A stretch of 64,000 nt of DNA from Vibrio cyclitrophicus (GCF_024347435.1 NZ_AP025480.1:1860001-1924000), one strand, 5' to 3'; numbered from the stretch's first letter, positions 8,624-17,529 are shown. Program-made: numbers and translations. The notes: generated from the sequence alone by a model not told the origin.

Positions 8624-8636
8624 CTTTCGTATAATG

Positions 8637-8713
8637 TGGTGCCCGCTACTGGACTCGAACCAGTGACACCTTGCATGTCATGCAAGTACTCTAACCAACT
8701 GAGCTAAGCGGGC
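8637..8713 (-). tRNA. tRNA-Val (anticodon GAC)
   Basis: A 77-nt cloverleaf can be drawn with acceptor GCCCGCT/AGCGGGC, D-arm GCTC/GAGT, anticodon stem CTTGC/GCAAG with loop ATGACAT, T-arm ACTGG-TTCGAGT-CCAGT, discriminator A and an encoded CCA. The loop places U33 before GAC, which reads GUC and GUU valine codons. It is the presumed insertion site of the island at its 3' side. Confidence 0.93.
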
Positions 8714-8978
8714 AATGCTGTGAAACTTAACTAACCGCTTTACTAAGTGGCTAACGCTTCAGAACGAGATGGATAATAACGAGTGAATGGGTAGCGTGCA
8801 AGGATAAATTTGCACAAAACTGTTCGTTTGCTTTTAAAAACAACAATCAGAATAAATTTTAAACACAAAGCAGATCAATGGGTTGAGATAGATCACATTT
8901 CAAGTCAACTTTACTGGCTAGCTACATAGACATGCTTTGTGTCTTTTAAACCTCCAACGGAACTTTTAGCTTGAGATA

Positions 8979-9647
8979 TTAGTTTGACTCTTCTTCGCTA
9001 TCGAACACCACGTTGTAGTTCTCAGTATAAGTACAGTTAGGCTGGCGACTACAAGTAAAAAAGCGTCGTCCTTTATAGTCGCCTTGGCTAGCCAATTTTA
9101 TGATCATCGGGCTACCACACTTTTTACAGAAGCGAACTTCCTTTGATGGTTCGATAAGATCGATATGTGCCGCCAACAATCTCTTTAAGCGACTCACTTG
9201 ATAACTGTGTTTCACCGATGCACCGATCAACGGCAGGCCTGCTGACTTGCAAACGTGAATGAGCAGCTTTTCTCGGTCAACTTTGCCTTTGTTCAACTCT
9301 TTCCCATTATCGAGTTCAATGATGACACGTGGCTCTAATGTTCTTGGGTCGCACACTACAAAATCAAAATAGCTACGAGATATCTTGTTATTGGCAATAA
9401 ACCAGTTTTTCTTAGTATTGCTTTTTGCAGGAGCAAGCACGTTCGCCATGTTCACTTTTGCAAACACCACGCCATGATTACCCACTGCTGAGATCAAGGC
9501 CGTATAAAAAGTGGCTTGCTGTACGTTGAGCAATGCCCCTTTTTTTTGATAAGCGTGGTCTTTTGTGTCGTCATGTTTAAATACGTACTTCTGAATGAAG
9601 TAAAAGAAGACGACAAGCACCACTACAACGATAAAAATATTAGTCAT
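8979..9647 (-). CDS. DUF2726 protein with membrane anchor and topoisomerase-type zinc finger
   Basis: Residues about 3-18 form a hydrophobic N-terminal segment (IFIVVVVLVVFFYFI), so the protein is probably tethered to the inner membrane. Residues about 35-165 match the DUF2726 pattern, a restriction-endonuclease-like fold, with SRSYFDFVVCD and VIIELDNGKE as the probable acidic core. Residues about 175-212 form a C4 zinc finger of the topoisomerase I C-terminal type (CKKCGSP...CSRQPNC). A membrane-bound nuclease or DNA-binding function is inferred from the fold. The substrate is unknown. It is transcribed alone. Confidence 0.7.
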   Translation of the reverse strand: MTNIFIVVVVLVVFFYFIQKYVFKHDDTKDHAYQKKGALLNVQQATFYTALISAVGNHGVVFAKVNMANVLAPAKSNTKKNWFIANNKISRSYFDFVVCDPRTLEPRVIIELDNGKELNKGKVDREKLLIHVCKSAGLPLIGASVKHSYQVSRLKRLLAAHIDLIEPSKEVRFCKKCGSPMIIKLASQGDYKGRRFFTCSRQPNCTYTENYNVVFDSEEESN

Positions 9648-9840
9648 GTTCCACGCAAGTAGGGAGATTAAAGTGATTGTAGCGTAAGTAGAAAAGCATC
9701 ATGTGGCAAGAAAAAGAGAATCAGTTGTTAACTCGAATCACGACCTTTCTCTTAGAGTTGTTCGCTAACTGCTTGATTTGAGATTTTAGATAACCGACAC
9801 AGCTCTCTTATTTGAGTATTCGGTTATTATTTAGCCTCAA

Positions 9841-9891
9841 AATTGATATAGATCAATTAGTGCCAGTTTGTGATCAATTAGCCTGAAAAAC
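9841..9891 (+). promoter_or_regulatory. Predicted class II FNR-dependent promoter
   Basis: AATTGAT-ATAG-ATCAATT at 9841-9858 contains a perfect match to the FNR consensus TTGATNNNNATCAA (9843-9856, centre 9849.5). A TAGCCT at 9879-9884 fits TANNNT as a -10 element and predicts a start near 9891, which puts the FNR centre at -41.5, the exact class II position. The next gene starts at 9921 behind AAGGA. Confidence 0.7.
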
Positions 9892-9920
9892 GTTAGGCAA
9901 ATGTTAATAAGGAAATTGAT

Positions 9921-10106
9921 ATGGAACTTAAACAAGACCCAAGATGTTATACCGACGTGTGTGTAAGTGGTAAATGGTTCCACTATGATCACTGCGGAAC
10001 GCAAGCTTATATGTTAAAAGGCGGTTCTTCAGCAGTCATTGAACTGTCTAAAGAACCGACTACAGAAGGTGAGCTGGTCGAAATGCTGCAAGGTATCGCC
10101 AAATAA
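9921..10106 (+). CDS. Small Cys/His-containing protein of unknown function
   Basis: 61 residues starting MELKQDPRCYTDVC. I do not recognise the family. Cys9, Cys14, His21, His24 and Cys25 are close together (CYTDVC...HYDHC) and could bind a metal or take part in redox chemistry. The second half is a neutral to acidic stretch with TTEGELVEMLQGI. There is no signal peptide or membrane segment. AAGGA lies 9 bases upstream of the ATG, and a predicted FNR-dependent promoter precedes it, so expression under low oxygen is inferred. A clear terminator follows, so it is a one-gene transcript. Confidence 0.6.
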   Translation: MELKQDPRCYTDVCVSGKWFHYDHCGTQAYMLKGGSSAVIELSKEPTTEGELVEMLQGIAK

Positions 10107-10205
10107 GCCGAATTGAACAAGACTGATATAGACAAATTCAAGATATCGCTAAGTAAAACCCATATTTAACTCAAACTTTGATATTAGCGTTCTGAAAGTA
10201 TTCCA

Positions 10206-10250
10206 AAAGCCATTCTTGTCTCACGAAGATCAGAATGGCTTTATGTTTTC
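10206..10250 (+). terminator. Terminator after the small FNR-linked gene
   Basis: AAAGCCATTCT (10206-10216) pairs with AGAATGGCTTT (10232-10242), followed by a T-rich tract. Could act in both directions, facing also the decayed GGDEF gene. Confidence 0.65.
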
Positions 10251-10260
10251 TAATCAGTAA

Positions 10261-11111
10261 TTAACTTTCAGCGATGATGACTTGATTCCTACCCGACTCT
10301 TTCGCTTAATATAATGCATCATCCGCGGCTTTAAGGTACTTTTTGTAAGTATCTTGGTTGAGTTGGTTTTGAGAAATACCAATCGATGCCCCTATCGATG
10401 TAGTAAGGTTTAGAGAGCCGGAGTGCCTATCAATGGAACCAGACAACAACAGAACAAATTCTTCCACCCCCAGCGAGCCACTACGTCATTTGGGTATAAG
10501 TGTTACTTTACACTCCTTCCAACTTCCACTAATACCTCATCACCAACATCATGTCCAAAGGTGTCATTAACACGCTTAAAGTGGTCGAGATCTAGAATGA
10601 CTATACAGATTCCAAACTGCGAAGTATCAAATGGCATTGGCTGAGTCAATAATTGCTCTAGATAACGTCGGTTGTATAACCCCATTAACTCACACGTTGT
10701 CGATTAAGTGATAAGAGCCTTATTTTTGCTTAGAATACTGCGAAGCCTAATCGCCAGCAATATAGCACTAATGCTGACCATTATAATTAATGCGATCACG
10801 ATTCTGTTTCTAAGTTGTTCCTTTTGAAGTAATAATTCGTTGAGGTCTTTTTCAGTATTGAGTAGCTCATTTTCTTTGGCGAGTGTCGCGGTTGCATAAT
10901 CTTGTTCTAATAAGAAAATGTCGCTCTGCCTTTTATCAAACAGCAGCGCTTTGTTGCCATGATAATATTGTTTGTAGTATTTCGGGGCAGTATCAAGGTC
11001 ACCCTGGGATTCGTAATATTCAGCCAGTGTTTTTAAGCTTAGCACTTTCCAACTTCTGCTCCCAACCACTTCAAAAAATGCAAATACTCGTTCAAGATCA
11101 CTCAATATCAT
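10261..11111 (-). pseudogene. Decayed TPR/TM-GGDEF diguanylate cyclase
   Basis: Read on the minus strand, a remnant TPR-like segment (LSLKTLAEYYESQGDLDTAPKYY), a coiled stretch and one membrane helix (IVIALIIMVSISAILLAIRL) run into KNKALIT, then an in-frame TAA, then STTCELMGLYNRRYLEQLL, the usual entry to a GGDEF domain. A second stop follows EVGRSVK. The GGEEF site itself is broken by a one-base loss (ARWG then frameshift), and near the 3' end DDALY is followed by TAA before AKESGRNQVIIAES. The 5' end, probably with more TPRs, is missing. With two or more stops and a frameshift in the active site, it cannot make c-di-GMP. Confidence 0.87.
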
Positions 11112-11369
11112 GTATTAAGACCGTTACAAATTGAGTGATCATATCACTGCTGTTTACTTATATTAGAAACTTATTATACCGATCGCCATGCAGATTAAAA
11201 TATCGCTATTTAGCAGAATGACGACGTGTATTTCTCACTAATTAGAATAATCAGGCGACTTTCTTGATTTAACTCAGGCAATCATCTACCTCATTGGCGT
11301 TATAGTGATTTTCCTGTTCCTACCTCCGCGGATTTTTTAGAACAAGCGGAAGCATAATGAGAATTAACA

Positions 11370-12476
11370 ATGACCCAAATTAATGAACAACGCCTTGTCA
11401 ACCATTTCTGCGATCTTGTGAAAATCGATAGTGAATCACGTAACGAAAAAGCCATTGCTGAAGCGCTGGCTGAGCAGCTAGGCGAATTAGGCTTTGACGT
11501 ACATAAACTGGCTGTTCCAGAAGAAGTGTCGAACGGTTTCAATATTTATGCACGTTTAGATGGCACTCTTTCAGGCAGCACTGTATTCAGCTGCCACATG
11601 GATACAGTAACGCCAGGTATCGGCATTGAGCCAATCATAGAAGACGGCATCATCCGTTCAAAAGGCAACACTATTCTGGGTGGCGACGATAAGTCTGGTA
11701 TCGCAGCTATCATGGAAGCGGTTCGCGTAATTAAAGCGGAAGGCAAAGAACACAAAACTATTGAGATTGCATTTACTGTATTCGAAGAGGGCGGTCTATT
11801 CGGCTCTTTGAACTTCGATATGTCTTACATCAAATCTGAGCACGCTATCGTGCTTGATACAGGCGGCCCGATTGGTACCATCGTAAACGCAGCGCCTGGA
11901 CAGCAAAAAATTGTTGCGAAGATCAAAGGTCGCCCTGCTCACGCTGGTTTAGCGCCAGAAGAAGGCATCAGCGCAATTCAAGTGGCTGCAGACGCAATCA
12001 CTAAGATGAACCTGCTTCGTATCGATGAAGAAACAACAGCAAATGTTGGTATTGTTGAAGGCGGTCAAGCGACTAACATCGTAATGCCAGAGCTTAAAGT
12101 CGTGGCTGAAGCTCGTTCTCTAAGCGGCGAAAAGCTAACAGCTCAAGTTGAGCACATGATCTCTACATTCCAAGAGAGTGCGAAGCAGTTCGGCGCTGAA
12201 GTAGAAATCGACTCTACTCGAGCTTACGATGCATTCGTTATTGCAGACGATCACCCGCATATTCTTTCTATCAAATCAGCGTTTGAGAAGCTTGGCGTAA
12301 CCGCAAACACCAAACGCACTGGTGGTGGTAGCGATGCAAACAACTTCAACGCGAAAGGCCTAACAACGGTTAACCTTTCTACTGGTATGGCGAAAGTTCA
12401 CACCACTGAAGAATACATTGCAGTGAAAGACATGGTCGCAATCACTGAGTTTGTAGTGGCTTACGTAACACAATAA
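11370..12476 (+). CDS. M20-family metallopeptidase (PepT-like)
   Basis: 368-residue dizinc aminopeptidase of the PepT/M20B type, expected to cut tripeptides or similar short peptides in the cytoplasm. Metal and catalytic residues are all readable: His76 and Asp78 (SCHMDTV), Asp106 (GGDDKSG), Glu139-Glu140 (FEEGG), Asp163 (VLDTGG) and a late His in KVHTTEEY. The dimerisation (lid) domain lies around 175-290 (GRPAHAGLAPEEG). It is shorter than E. coli PepT (about 408), so I do not assign pepT itself. It is followed by a strong terminator and is probably transcribed alone. Confidence 0.83.
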   Translation: MTQINEQRLVNHFCDLVKIDSESRNEKAIAEALAEQLGELGFDVHKLAVPEEVSNGFNIYARLDGTLSGSTVFSCHMDTVTPGIGIEPIIEDGIIRSKGNTILGGDDKSGIAAIMEAVRVIKAEGKEHKTIEIAFTVFEEGGLFGSLNFDMSYIKSEHAIVLDTGGPIGTIVNAAPGQQKIVAKIKGRPAHAGLAPEEGISAIQVAADAITKMNLLRIDEETTANVGIVEGGQATNIVMPELKVVAEARSLSGEKLTAQVEHMISTFQESAKQFGAEVEIDSTRAYDAFVIADDHPHILSIKSAFEKLGVTANTKRTGGGSDANNFNAKGLTTVNLSTGMAKVHTTEEYIAVKDMVAITEFVVAYVTQ

Positions 12477-12520
12477 TCTTACTTGTTAGCGAGGTGGTGA
12501 AAGCCATTTAGCCAATATCA

Positions 12521-12553
12521 AAAAGCCGAGTTCACATGTGACTCGGCTTTTTT
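12521..12553 (+). terminator. Terminator between M20 peptidase and DUF3859 gene
   Basis: AAAAGCCGAGT pairs with ACTCGGCTTTT around CACATGTG, followed by Ts. A-tract on the other side means it can also serve the convergent gene. Confidence 0.85.
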
Positions 12554-12581
12554 GTATCTGAATTTAGCCAGAAGTTCTAGC

Positions 12582-13004
12582 CTAAAAACCTCTACGCTTC
12601 CAAAACTGGCTTTCGTCTTTTGCTACTAGGTCGAATGTCTTGTCGGCGATGATGTTGCCTTTTAGCTCAACCGTCATGCGCCATTTGCCCAGCTTGTTCG
12701 AGACAGGCGCCCAGATAGTGTCACCTAAGTAGAAATCCCAATCATTGTTACCGACATACTCTTCGCCATCGAACGGTTCGAGCACTTCACCTTTGTCTGT
12801 AGTGATATTGGGGTGATAAATGCAGTAACGGATCTTCTCACCTTTGGCTTTTTTGATATTCAGAATATAACCAAATTCGACATCGATTTCAGCGTCGACA
12901 ATGGTGGTGAACTCTTGGATTTTTGGAAGATCTTTTGATTTGGAATCCCAAGTGGAATAGATACCATAAGAAGTCATGTCGACCATGACAGAGCGCTTTG
13001 CCAT
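12582..13004 (-). CDS. DUF3859 domain protein
   Basis: 140 residues with the features I associate with DUF3859: FGYILNIKKAKGEKIRYCIYHP, EPFDGEEYVGNNDWDFYLGDT and a late GKWRMTVELKGN...KTFDL. There is no signal peptide or membrane segment. The beta-rich pattern resembles a single immunoglobulin-like or lipocalin-like sandwich. The function is unknown. It shares a terminator with the convergent M20 peptidase and is divergent from nothing obvious, so it gives no pathway hint. Confidence 0.72.
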   Translation of the reverse strand: MAKRSVMVDMTSYGIYSTWDSKSKDLPKIQEFTTIVDAEIDVEFGYILNIKKAKGEKIRYCIYHPNITTDKGEVLEPFDGEEYVGNNDWDFYLGDTIWAPVSNKLGKWRMTVELKGNIIADKTFDLVAKDESQFWKRRGF

Positions 13005-13088
13005 TTCAATCGTTACCTTGATGTTGTTCTATATAATTGATGTTGTTTGTCATTCACTATGAGTACAGACATTAAACCCCGAACACGG

Positions 13089-13457
13089 CTATTCTTGCCA
13101 GTCTTTCGCCATACGTTTAATCACTGAAGGTTCAATATCGTGAATACTGCCATATTGCTCTCGGCACACTTCGATAAACAATTCTGCTTTATATTTGAGT
13201 GCAAGTTGGCGGTAGGCCTTCATTTCCCAATGCTTAACAAAGGTATTCGAAACAACCACATCTAGCCCTTGTTTCAAGCCATTTTCTACAGTGTTCTGAC
13301 ACCACTTATGTGCCTGCTGTAACTGCTTAGGGTCAAAACGGTACTCACCTTTCTCATTCACGTAATACATATCGGCTTCGACGTGGAGTGCATCGTAGGT
13401 TTTTGCTTTTGTTGACTTGCCAGAACCGGGCAACCCTCGAATGAGTATTAACTTCAT
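13089..13457 (-). CDS. P-loop kinase-like ATPase (polynucleotide/zeta-type small kinase)
   Basis: 122 residues that begin directly with a Walker A motif, LIRGLPGSGKST, and show EADMYYV as the likely substrate-binding Asp, then VVVSNTFVKHWEM, a pattern found in T4 polynucleotide-kinase-like and N4BP2-like small kinases. The C-terminal lid is short (IKRMAKDWQE). It probably phosphorylates a small molecule or nucleic-acid end, but the substrate cannot be told. It lies between the DUF3859 gene and metA and appears to be an independent transcript. Confidence 0.65.
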   Translation of the reverse strand: MKLILIRGLPGSGKSTKAKTYDALHVEADMYYVNEKGEYRFDPKQLQQAHKWCQNTVENGLKQGLDVVVSNTFVKHWEMKAYRQLALKYKAELFIEVCREQYGSIHDIEPSVIKRMAKDWQE

Positions 13458-13702
13458 CAGATACTTTATGGTCTGTTTAAAAGCGTGAGTTTATCTTAAA
13501 TGCCAACGAGTTGCTTTGATAACTGACATTTGGCAATCTGCCAGTTTTCAAACCGACGCACTGAGCTATAACGCCAAGTTTACGTTTGAAAGACCAGACT
13601 TCAGTTCTCCAAGAAACTCGGTATCTCAACTGGTATAAAACACAAAATATTTACATCTATCCACTTTGCATGTCGACAAGCGTATCAAACTACTATAGAT
13701 TT

Positions 13703-13726
13703 AGAAGTATAGACGTCTACATATCT
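13703..13726 (+). promoter_or_regulatory. Tandem MetJ boxes upstream of metA
   Basis: A perfect met box AGACGTCT at 13711-13718 is flanked in 8-bp register by AGAAGTAT (13703-13710) and ACATATCT (13719-13726). Tandem boxes are needed for MetJ-SAM binding, so metA should be repressed when methionine is plentiful. Confidence 0.8.
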
Positions 13727-13743
13727 AGCTTAGGGAGAAAGCT

Positions 13744-14685
13744 GTGCCTATTCGCATTCCAGACCAATTGCCAGCATCCGATGTTCTTCGTGAAGAAAAC
13801 ATCTTTATTATGCCGTTATCAAGAGCATCGACACAGGAAATTCGTCCACTTCGAGTCTTGATCCTCAACCTAATGCCGAAGAAGATTGAAACTGAAACTC
13901 AATTCTTACGCCTACTGTCAAACAGCCCATTGCAAGTCGATGTAGAACTGTTGCGCATTGATGACCGACCAAGTAAAAACACGCCAACTGAACACCTTGA
14001 TAACTTTTATCGTCAATTTGAGATGGTAAAAAACCGCAACTTTGATGGACTGATCATCACTGGAGCACCACTTGGTTTGGTTCAATTTGAAGATGTTATC
14101 TATTGGGACCATCTAAAAACAATCATGGAATGGGCAAACAAACATGTCACTTCTACTTTGTATGTATGTTGGGCCGCTCAAGCAGGCTTAAAGCTCTTAT
14201 ATGATCTGCCAAAGCGCACTCGTAAAGAGAAGCTGTCTGGTGTTTATAACCACGAGATACACAATCCATTCCATCCTATATTACGTGGCTTCGACGATAC
14301 ATTCTTAGCTCCGCACTCTCGCTATGCTGATTTCTCTCAGGAATACTTAGCAGAGCATACTGATCTCGATGTTCTCGCGACTTCAGATGTTGCAGGCGTA
14401 TATTTAGCCGCAACCAAAGACAAACGAAATGTCTTCGTAACGGGTCACCCTGAGTATGATGCTCATACGCTTCACAATGAGTACATCCGCGACTTAGGCG
14501 AAGGGATGGAGCCTGTGATTCCAATCAACTACTATCCGAACAACAATCCAGACAATAAGCCCGTCGCAAGTTGGCGTAGTCATGGTCACTTATTATTCTC
14601 AAACTGGTTGAACTACTGCGTTTACCAACAAACGCCTTACGATTTGGATCACTTCAGCGAAGACAACTTTACCAAAGACGATTAA
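13744..14685 (+). CDS. metA: Homoserine O-succinyltransferase
   Basis: First enzyme of the methionine branch: transfers the acyl group from succinyl-CoA to homoserine. 313 residues, normal length. Cys142 (YVCWAAQAG), His235 and Glu237 (GHPEYD) form the catalytic triad. The start is GTG at 13744 behind AGGGAGA, and the protein begins [10 protein letters not shown] as in other MetA proteins. MetJ boxes lie 18-41 bp upstream. Some members of the family use acetyl-CoA, and the acyl specificity cannot be fixed from motifs here with certainty. Confidence 0.95.
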   Translation: MPIRIPDQLPASDVLREENIFIMPLSRASTQEIRPLRVLILNLMPKKIETETQFLRLLSNSPLQVDVELLRIDDRPSKNTPTEHLDNFYRQFEMVKNRNFDGLIITGAPLGLVQFEDVIYWDHLKTIMEWANKHVTSTLYVCWAAQAGLKLLYDLPKRTRKEKLSGVYNHEIHNPFHPILRGFDDTFLAPHSRYADFSQEYLAEHTDLDVLATSDVAGVYLAATKDKRNVFVTGHPEYDAHTLHNEYIRDLGEGMEPVIPINYYPNNNPDNKPVASWRSHGHLLFSNWLNYCVYQQTPYDLDHFSEDNFTKDD

Positions 14686-14712
14686 GTTTTTTCTTCCGAT
14701 TCACAAACATAT

Positions 14713-14767
14713 AAAGCCGCGTTCATTAGGTTGTTGATAAAACACCGAATTGGGCGCGGTTTTTTTA
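14713..14767 (+). terminator. Terminator after metA
   Basis: AAAGCCGCG near 14713 pairs with CGCGGTTT near 14755, followed by seven Ts. The loop is long. Confidence 0.55.
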
Positions 14768-14854
14768 TGGTGTGTGGGTCGCATTCCATAATAGATTTAC
14801 CACTTCAATGGGTTTGATTTCATATGATGGGTTGGTGTTCATAAGGAGCTTCAC

Positions 14855-15622
14855 ATGCCTGCCAAGCCATTATTACCTAAACCCTTTTCGTTATCCCGCC
14901 CCCTTTCATTATCAAGTATGGTACTCCTCGCCTCGCTTTCATTAGTCGGTTGCGTCTCTGTCACTGAAGGTCCACCAAAGATTGAAAGTGATCCTATCGC
15001 TATGTCGGAATCTCGAATCGAATTGGGCTTGGGCTACATGGGACAAGGCAATATGGTGAGAGCGCGTGAAAACCTAGAACTCGCAGTCAAGCATGCTCCA
15101 AGCTATTACCGCGCACGACTTTCGATGGCACATTATTATGAAAAAGTTGGTGAAGTGGACGCAGCGAGAATGACTTACCGAAAAGCTCTGAGACTAGACT
15201 CCAAAAACGGTAATGTGTTGAACAACTATGGTACGTTTTTGTGCAAGCAAGGTAAATTTGAACAAGCAGACAAGTTCTTCAATCGTGCCATTGATCAACC
15301 CTACTATTACTTGGTATCTGCAAGTTATGAAAATGCCGCGTTTTGTGCTTTTAAAGCCGGCAATACAGAGCAAGCAAAGCACTATTTCACCCGAGCCATA
15401 GACCACGATCCAAACCGCGTAAAATCAATTCTTCAGCTCTCTAAGATAGAAGTCAGTACTAAGGATTATAACGATGCTCGGCTGCGTCTGTTTAAATTCC
15501 ACCAGCGTTATGGTTATCAAGTACCCTCACTTCAAATCTTAATCGAACTAGAAATGAAAGCCGGTAACAGCGCATTACAGCAGAAGTATCAAAATGAATT
15601 AGACGAGCTGCTTTCTGTTTAA
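14855..15622 (+). CDS. PilW/PilF-like TPR lipoprotein (solitary)
   Basis: 255 residues. A basic N-terminus and hydrophobic segment end in LSLVGC, a lipobox with Cys33 as the lipidation site, so it should be anchored to the outer membrane. Tandem TPR units follow (ARENLELAVKHAP, ARMTYRKALRLDSKNGNVLNNYGTFLCKQGKFEQADKFFNRAI, AKHYFTRAIDHDP), in the pattern of PilW/PilF, the pilotin that helps the PilQ secretin assemble. The usual pilF sits in the ndk-rlmN-pilF-rodZ-ispG cluster; here it stands alone, so this is more likely a second copy, or the only copy moved. A secretin partner other than PilQ is possible. Confidence 0.75.
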   Translation: MPAKPLLPKPFSLSRPLSLSSMVLLASLSLVGCVSVTEGPPKIESDPIAMSESRIELGLGYMGQGNMVRARENLELAVKHAPSYYRARLSMAHYYEKVGEVDAARMTYRKALRLDSKNGNVLNNYGTFLCKQGKFEQADKFFNRAIDQPYYYLVSASYENAAFCAFKAGNTEQAKHYFTRAIDHDPNRVKSILQLSKIEVSTKDYNDARLRLFKFHQRYGYQVPSLQILIELEMKAGNSALQQKYQNELDELLSV

Positions 15623-15661
15623 AACGGCTTAGGTTTTAGATGATTGAATAATTAGATCGAA

Positions 15662-15694
15662 AACGGGCTTGCTGAAAATATCAGCAAGCCCGTT
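15662..15694. terminator. Bidirectional terminator between pilW-like gene and rlmF
   Basis: A perfect 14-bp stem, AACGGGCTTGCTGA / TCAGCAAGCCCGTT, with loop AAATA. Both neighbours converge on it. Confidence 0.75.
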
Positions 15695-15743
15695 GTAAGT
15701 TTTAGAGGTCGGTTTTGAACTGGTTACCTCAATTCTGGATTGG

Positions 15744-17027
15744 TTATTTCAATTCGATCCATTGTTGACGCTGTTCGTCGTCCATAAATGTCCAAGCAAC
15801 GAAGCGACTGACTTTTTGGCCTTGTGACATTTCAACCACCTTCACTTGTTTTGCTCTGAGCTTGCCAAGTTCTGAACGGATCATATCTACATTGTCTTTC
15901 TTAGAAATTAGCGTTGTAAACCACAATACCTGAGTCGAAAAAAGTTGACTCTCTTTGGCCATTTTCAAGATAAATGCGGCTTCACCACCTGGACACCATA
16001 ATTCCGTTTTTTGTCCACCGAAGTTCAATGTTGGCTTATCTTGCTTAGTAGGCGCTTTTCTCGCTTCAGGCTTGAATGATTGCCCTGCTTTCTTTGCACG
16101 GTTCGCCGCTAAATTATCTAACTTACGCTGCGACCCTTGATCGGCTTCTTCTTGTGAACCATGGAAAGGAGGATTACAGATAGTTACATCGTAACGCTCA
16201 TTATCCTTAATTACACCTTTAAAGATAGATTCAGAGTCAGCTTGTAAGCGAGTACGGATCTTACCTTTTAGGTTCGCATTACTCTCCGCAATGAAGTTTG
16301 CTGTTTTTACTGAGACAGGATCTACATCCGTCCCCGTACAGCGCCACTTATACTCTGTCGCGCCAATGATTGGGTAAATACAGTTCGCGCCAACACCAAT
16401 ATCCAACGCTTTAACAGAAGCATGGTTATAAGGTTCACCTTGGCCATCGCTATTCAGGAGATCTGCCACTCTGTGGATGTAATCAGCACGGCCAGGAATT
16501 GGCGGGCACAAGTAACCCGCAGGAATATCCCAATGCTTCACACCGTAGTGATGGGCAAGTAAGGCTTTGTTCAAAAGCTTGACCGCCAGAGGATCAGAAA
16601 AGTTAACCGTATCTTCCCCTACTGGATTCTTAATCAGGTGTTCTTTCAATTCAGGCAGTGCTGCGACCAACAGGTCAAAATCGTATCGGCCTGTATGTTG
16701 ATTTCTTGGGTGCAATCCGCCTTGAGGTTTTTCAACGGAACGTCTTTTCTGCGCTGCGTTTTTGTTAAAAGCCGTTTTATTGAAAGAACCCTTATTCAAT
16801 GAACCTTTATTCGCACCCTGCTTCCCTTTGTTATCTTTAGCAAAAGGTCGCTTTGCTTTGTTATTACCAGCGCCTTTAGATACGCTGTTCTTGCGACTTT
16901 TATCAGATGTGTTCTTTGTAGAAATACGCTTGTCGCTATCTTCTTTATTTTGATTGTCTTTTGTTTTTACTGATGAAGTGCTGTTTTTCGACAGGCTTAG
17001 CGTAGTTCTATTTTGTGATTGGCTCAT
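15744..17027 (-). CDS. rlmF: 23S rRNA (adenine-1618-N6)-methyltransferase
   Basis: Methylates A1618 of 23S rRNA using SAM. The core (about 103-427) has the family landmarks [15 protein letters not shown], the SAM-binding [16 protein letters not shown], and the N6-adenine motif NPPFHGS with a following [11 protein letters not shown]. The first ~100 residues are an added low-complexity tail rich in Lys, Asn and Ser with short repeats such as [11 protein letters not shown], which probably binds RNA non-specifically and explains the length of 427 (E. coli about 308). It begins 4 bp after the YgjP-type gene ends, so the two probably form an operon. Confidence 0.93.
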   Translation of the reverse strand: MSQSQNRTTLSLSKNSTSSVKTKDNQNKEDSDKRISTKNTSDKSRKNSVSKGAGNNKAKRPFAKDNKGKQGANKGSLNKGSFNKTAFNKNAAQKRRSVEKPQGGLHPRNQHTGRYDFDLLVAALPELKEHLIKNPVGEDTVNFSDPLAVKLLNKALLAHHYGVKHWDIPAGYLCPPIPGRADYIHRVADLLNSDGQGEPYNHASVKALDIGVGANCIYPIIGATEYKWRCTGTDVDPVSVKTANFIAESNANLKGKIRTRLQADSESIFKGVIKDNERYDVTICNPPFHGSQEEADQGSQRKLDNLAANRAKKAGQSFKPEARKAPTKQDKPTLNFGGQKTELWCPGGEAAFILKMAKESQLFSTQVLWFTTLISKKDNVDMIRSELGKLRAKQVKVVEMSQGQKVSRFVAWTFMDDEQRQQWIELK

Positions 17028-17031
17028 TGGG

Positions 17032-17529
17032 CTACTTCTTTAAATCTAAATACATCATGAATAAACGGGCATCCAACTCAAGTTGATGATATTCCGGTTC
17101 CATGTGACAGCATAGTTGGTAAAAGGCTTTGTCGTGCTCTTTCTCTTTGATATGCGCCAGTTCGTGTACCACAAGCATTCTCAGCAAAGGTTCTGGTGCA
17201 TTTTTAAAAACACTGGCGATACGAATCTCGTTCTTCGATTTGATCTTTCCACCGTGATTCTTAGCAACGTAAGTGTGAAGACCTAGTGCATTATTGATTA
17301 GGTGGATCTTACCGTCGTAAACCACTTTGCTAATCGGCGGTGTTTTTTTCATATAGCGATTTTTTATCTCAATCGCATAGTCAAACAGGGCTTTCTCGCT
17401 TTTTATTCCATGATTCTTTGGGTAGCGAGCTTCAAACCACGTCACCAATTTACCCGACTCAACAAGTTGAGTCACAGGATCAATAATGTGCTTAGGATAG
17501 CCTTGAATATAGCGTAAAGAAGGATGCAT
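17032..17529 (-). CDS. YgjP-type zinc metallopeptidase (M48-like)
   Basis: 165 residues. [15 protein letters not shown] gives the HExxH zinc site and, with the later EPEYHQLE, the pattern of the YgjP/SprT-related DUF45 family. The protein is cytoplasmic with no signal peptide. Its substrate is unknown. It is the first gene of a pair with rlmF (4-bp gap). I name it YgjP-like from the motif, not by a search. Confidence 0.78.
   Translation of the reverse strand: MHPSLRYIQGYPKHIIDPVTQLVESGKLVTWFEARYPKNHGIKSEKALFDYAIEIKNRYMKKTPPISKVVYDGKIHLINNALGLHTYVAKNHGGKIKSKNEIRIASVFKNAPEPLLRMLVVHELAHIKEKEHDKAFYQLCCHMEPEYHQLELDARLFMMYLDLKK

Larger units (their letters stand above)
1..8636. mobile_element. Right end of a tRNA-Val-integrated genomic island
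   Basis: The segment next to the 3' end of tRNA-Val(GAC) starts with a P4-type tyrosine integrase and continues with two AlpA-like regulators, a toxin-antitoxin pair, an IS66 element and glycan-type cargo genes, all unlike the housekeeping genes to the right of the tRNA. Integrases of this family usually recombine into a tRNA 3' end and stay beside it, so the right junction should lie in or just after the tRNA. The left junction, with a duplicate of the tRNA 3' end, is not in the window. The limits are inferred; the gene content is seen directly. Confidence 0.8.

Noticed and set aside
8878..8897. TTGAG-ATAG-ATCAC, an FNR-like sequence near 8884.
   Set aside because: Two mismatches to the consensus, and it lies past the 3' end of the DUF2726 gene with no promoter in a sensible place.
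11226..11340. A frame reading DFLDLTQAIIYLIGVIVIFLFLPP on the plus strand before the M20 peptidase gene, membrane-like.
   Set aside because: It is closed by a stop a few codons upstream and by TAG at the end, and has no start or ribosome site. Could be a remnant of a membrane gene, but there is too little to support a pseudogene call.
13586..13743. An open frame from 13586 ending inside metA.
   Set aside because: It overlaps the MetJ operator and metA in another frame, has no family features and is most likely a shadow.
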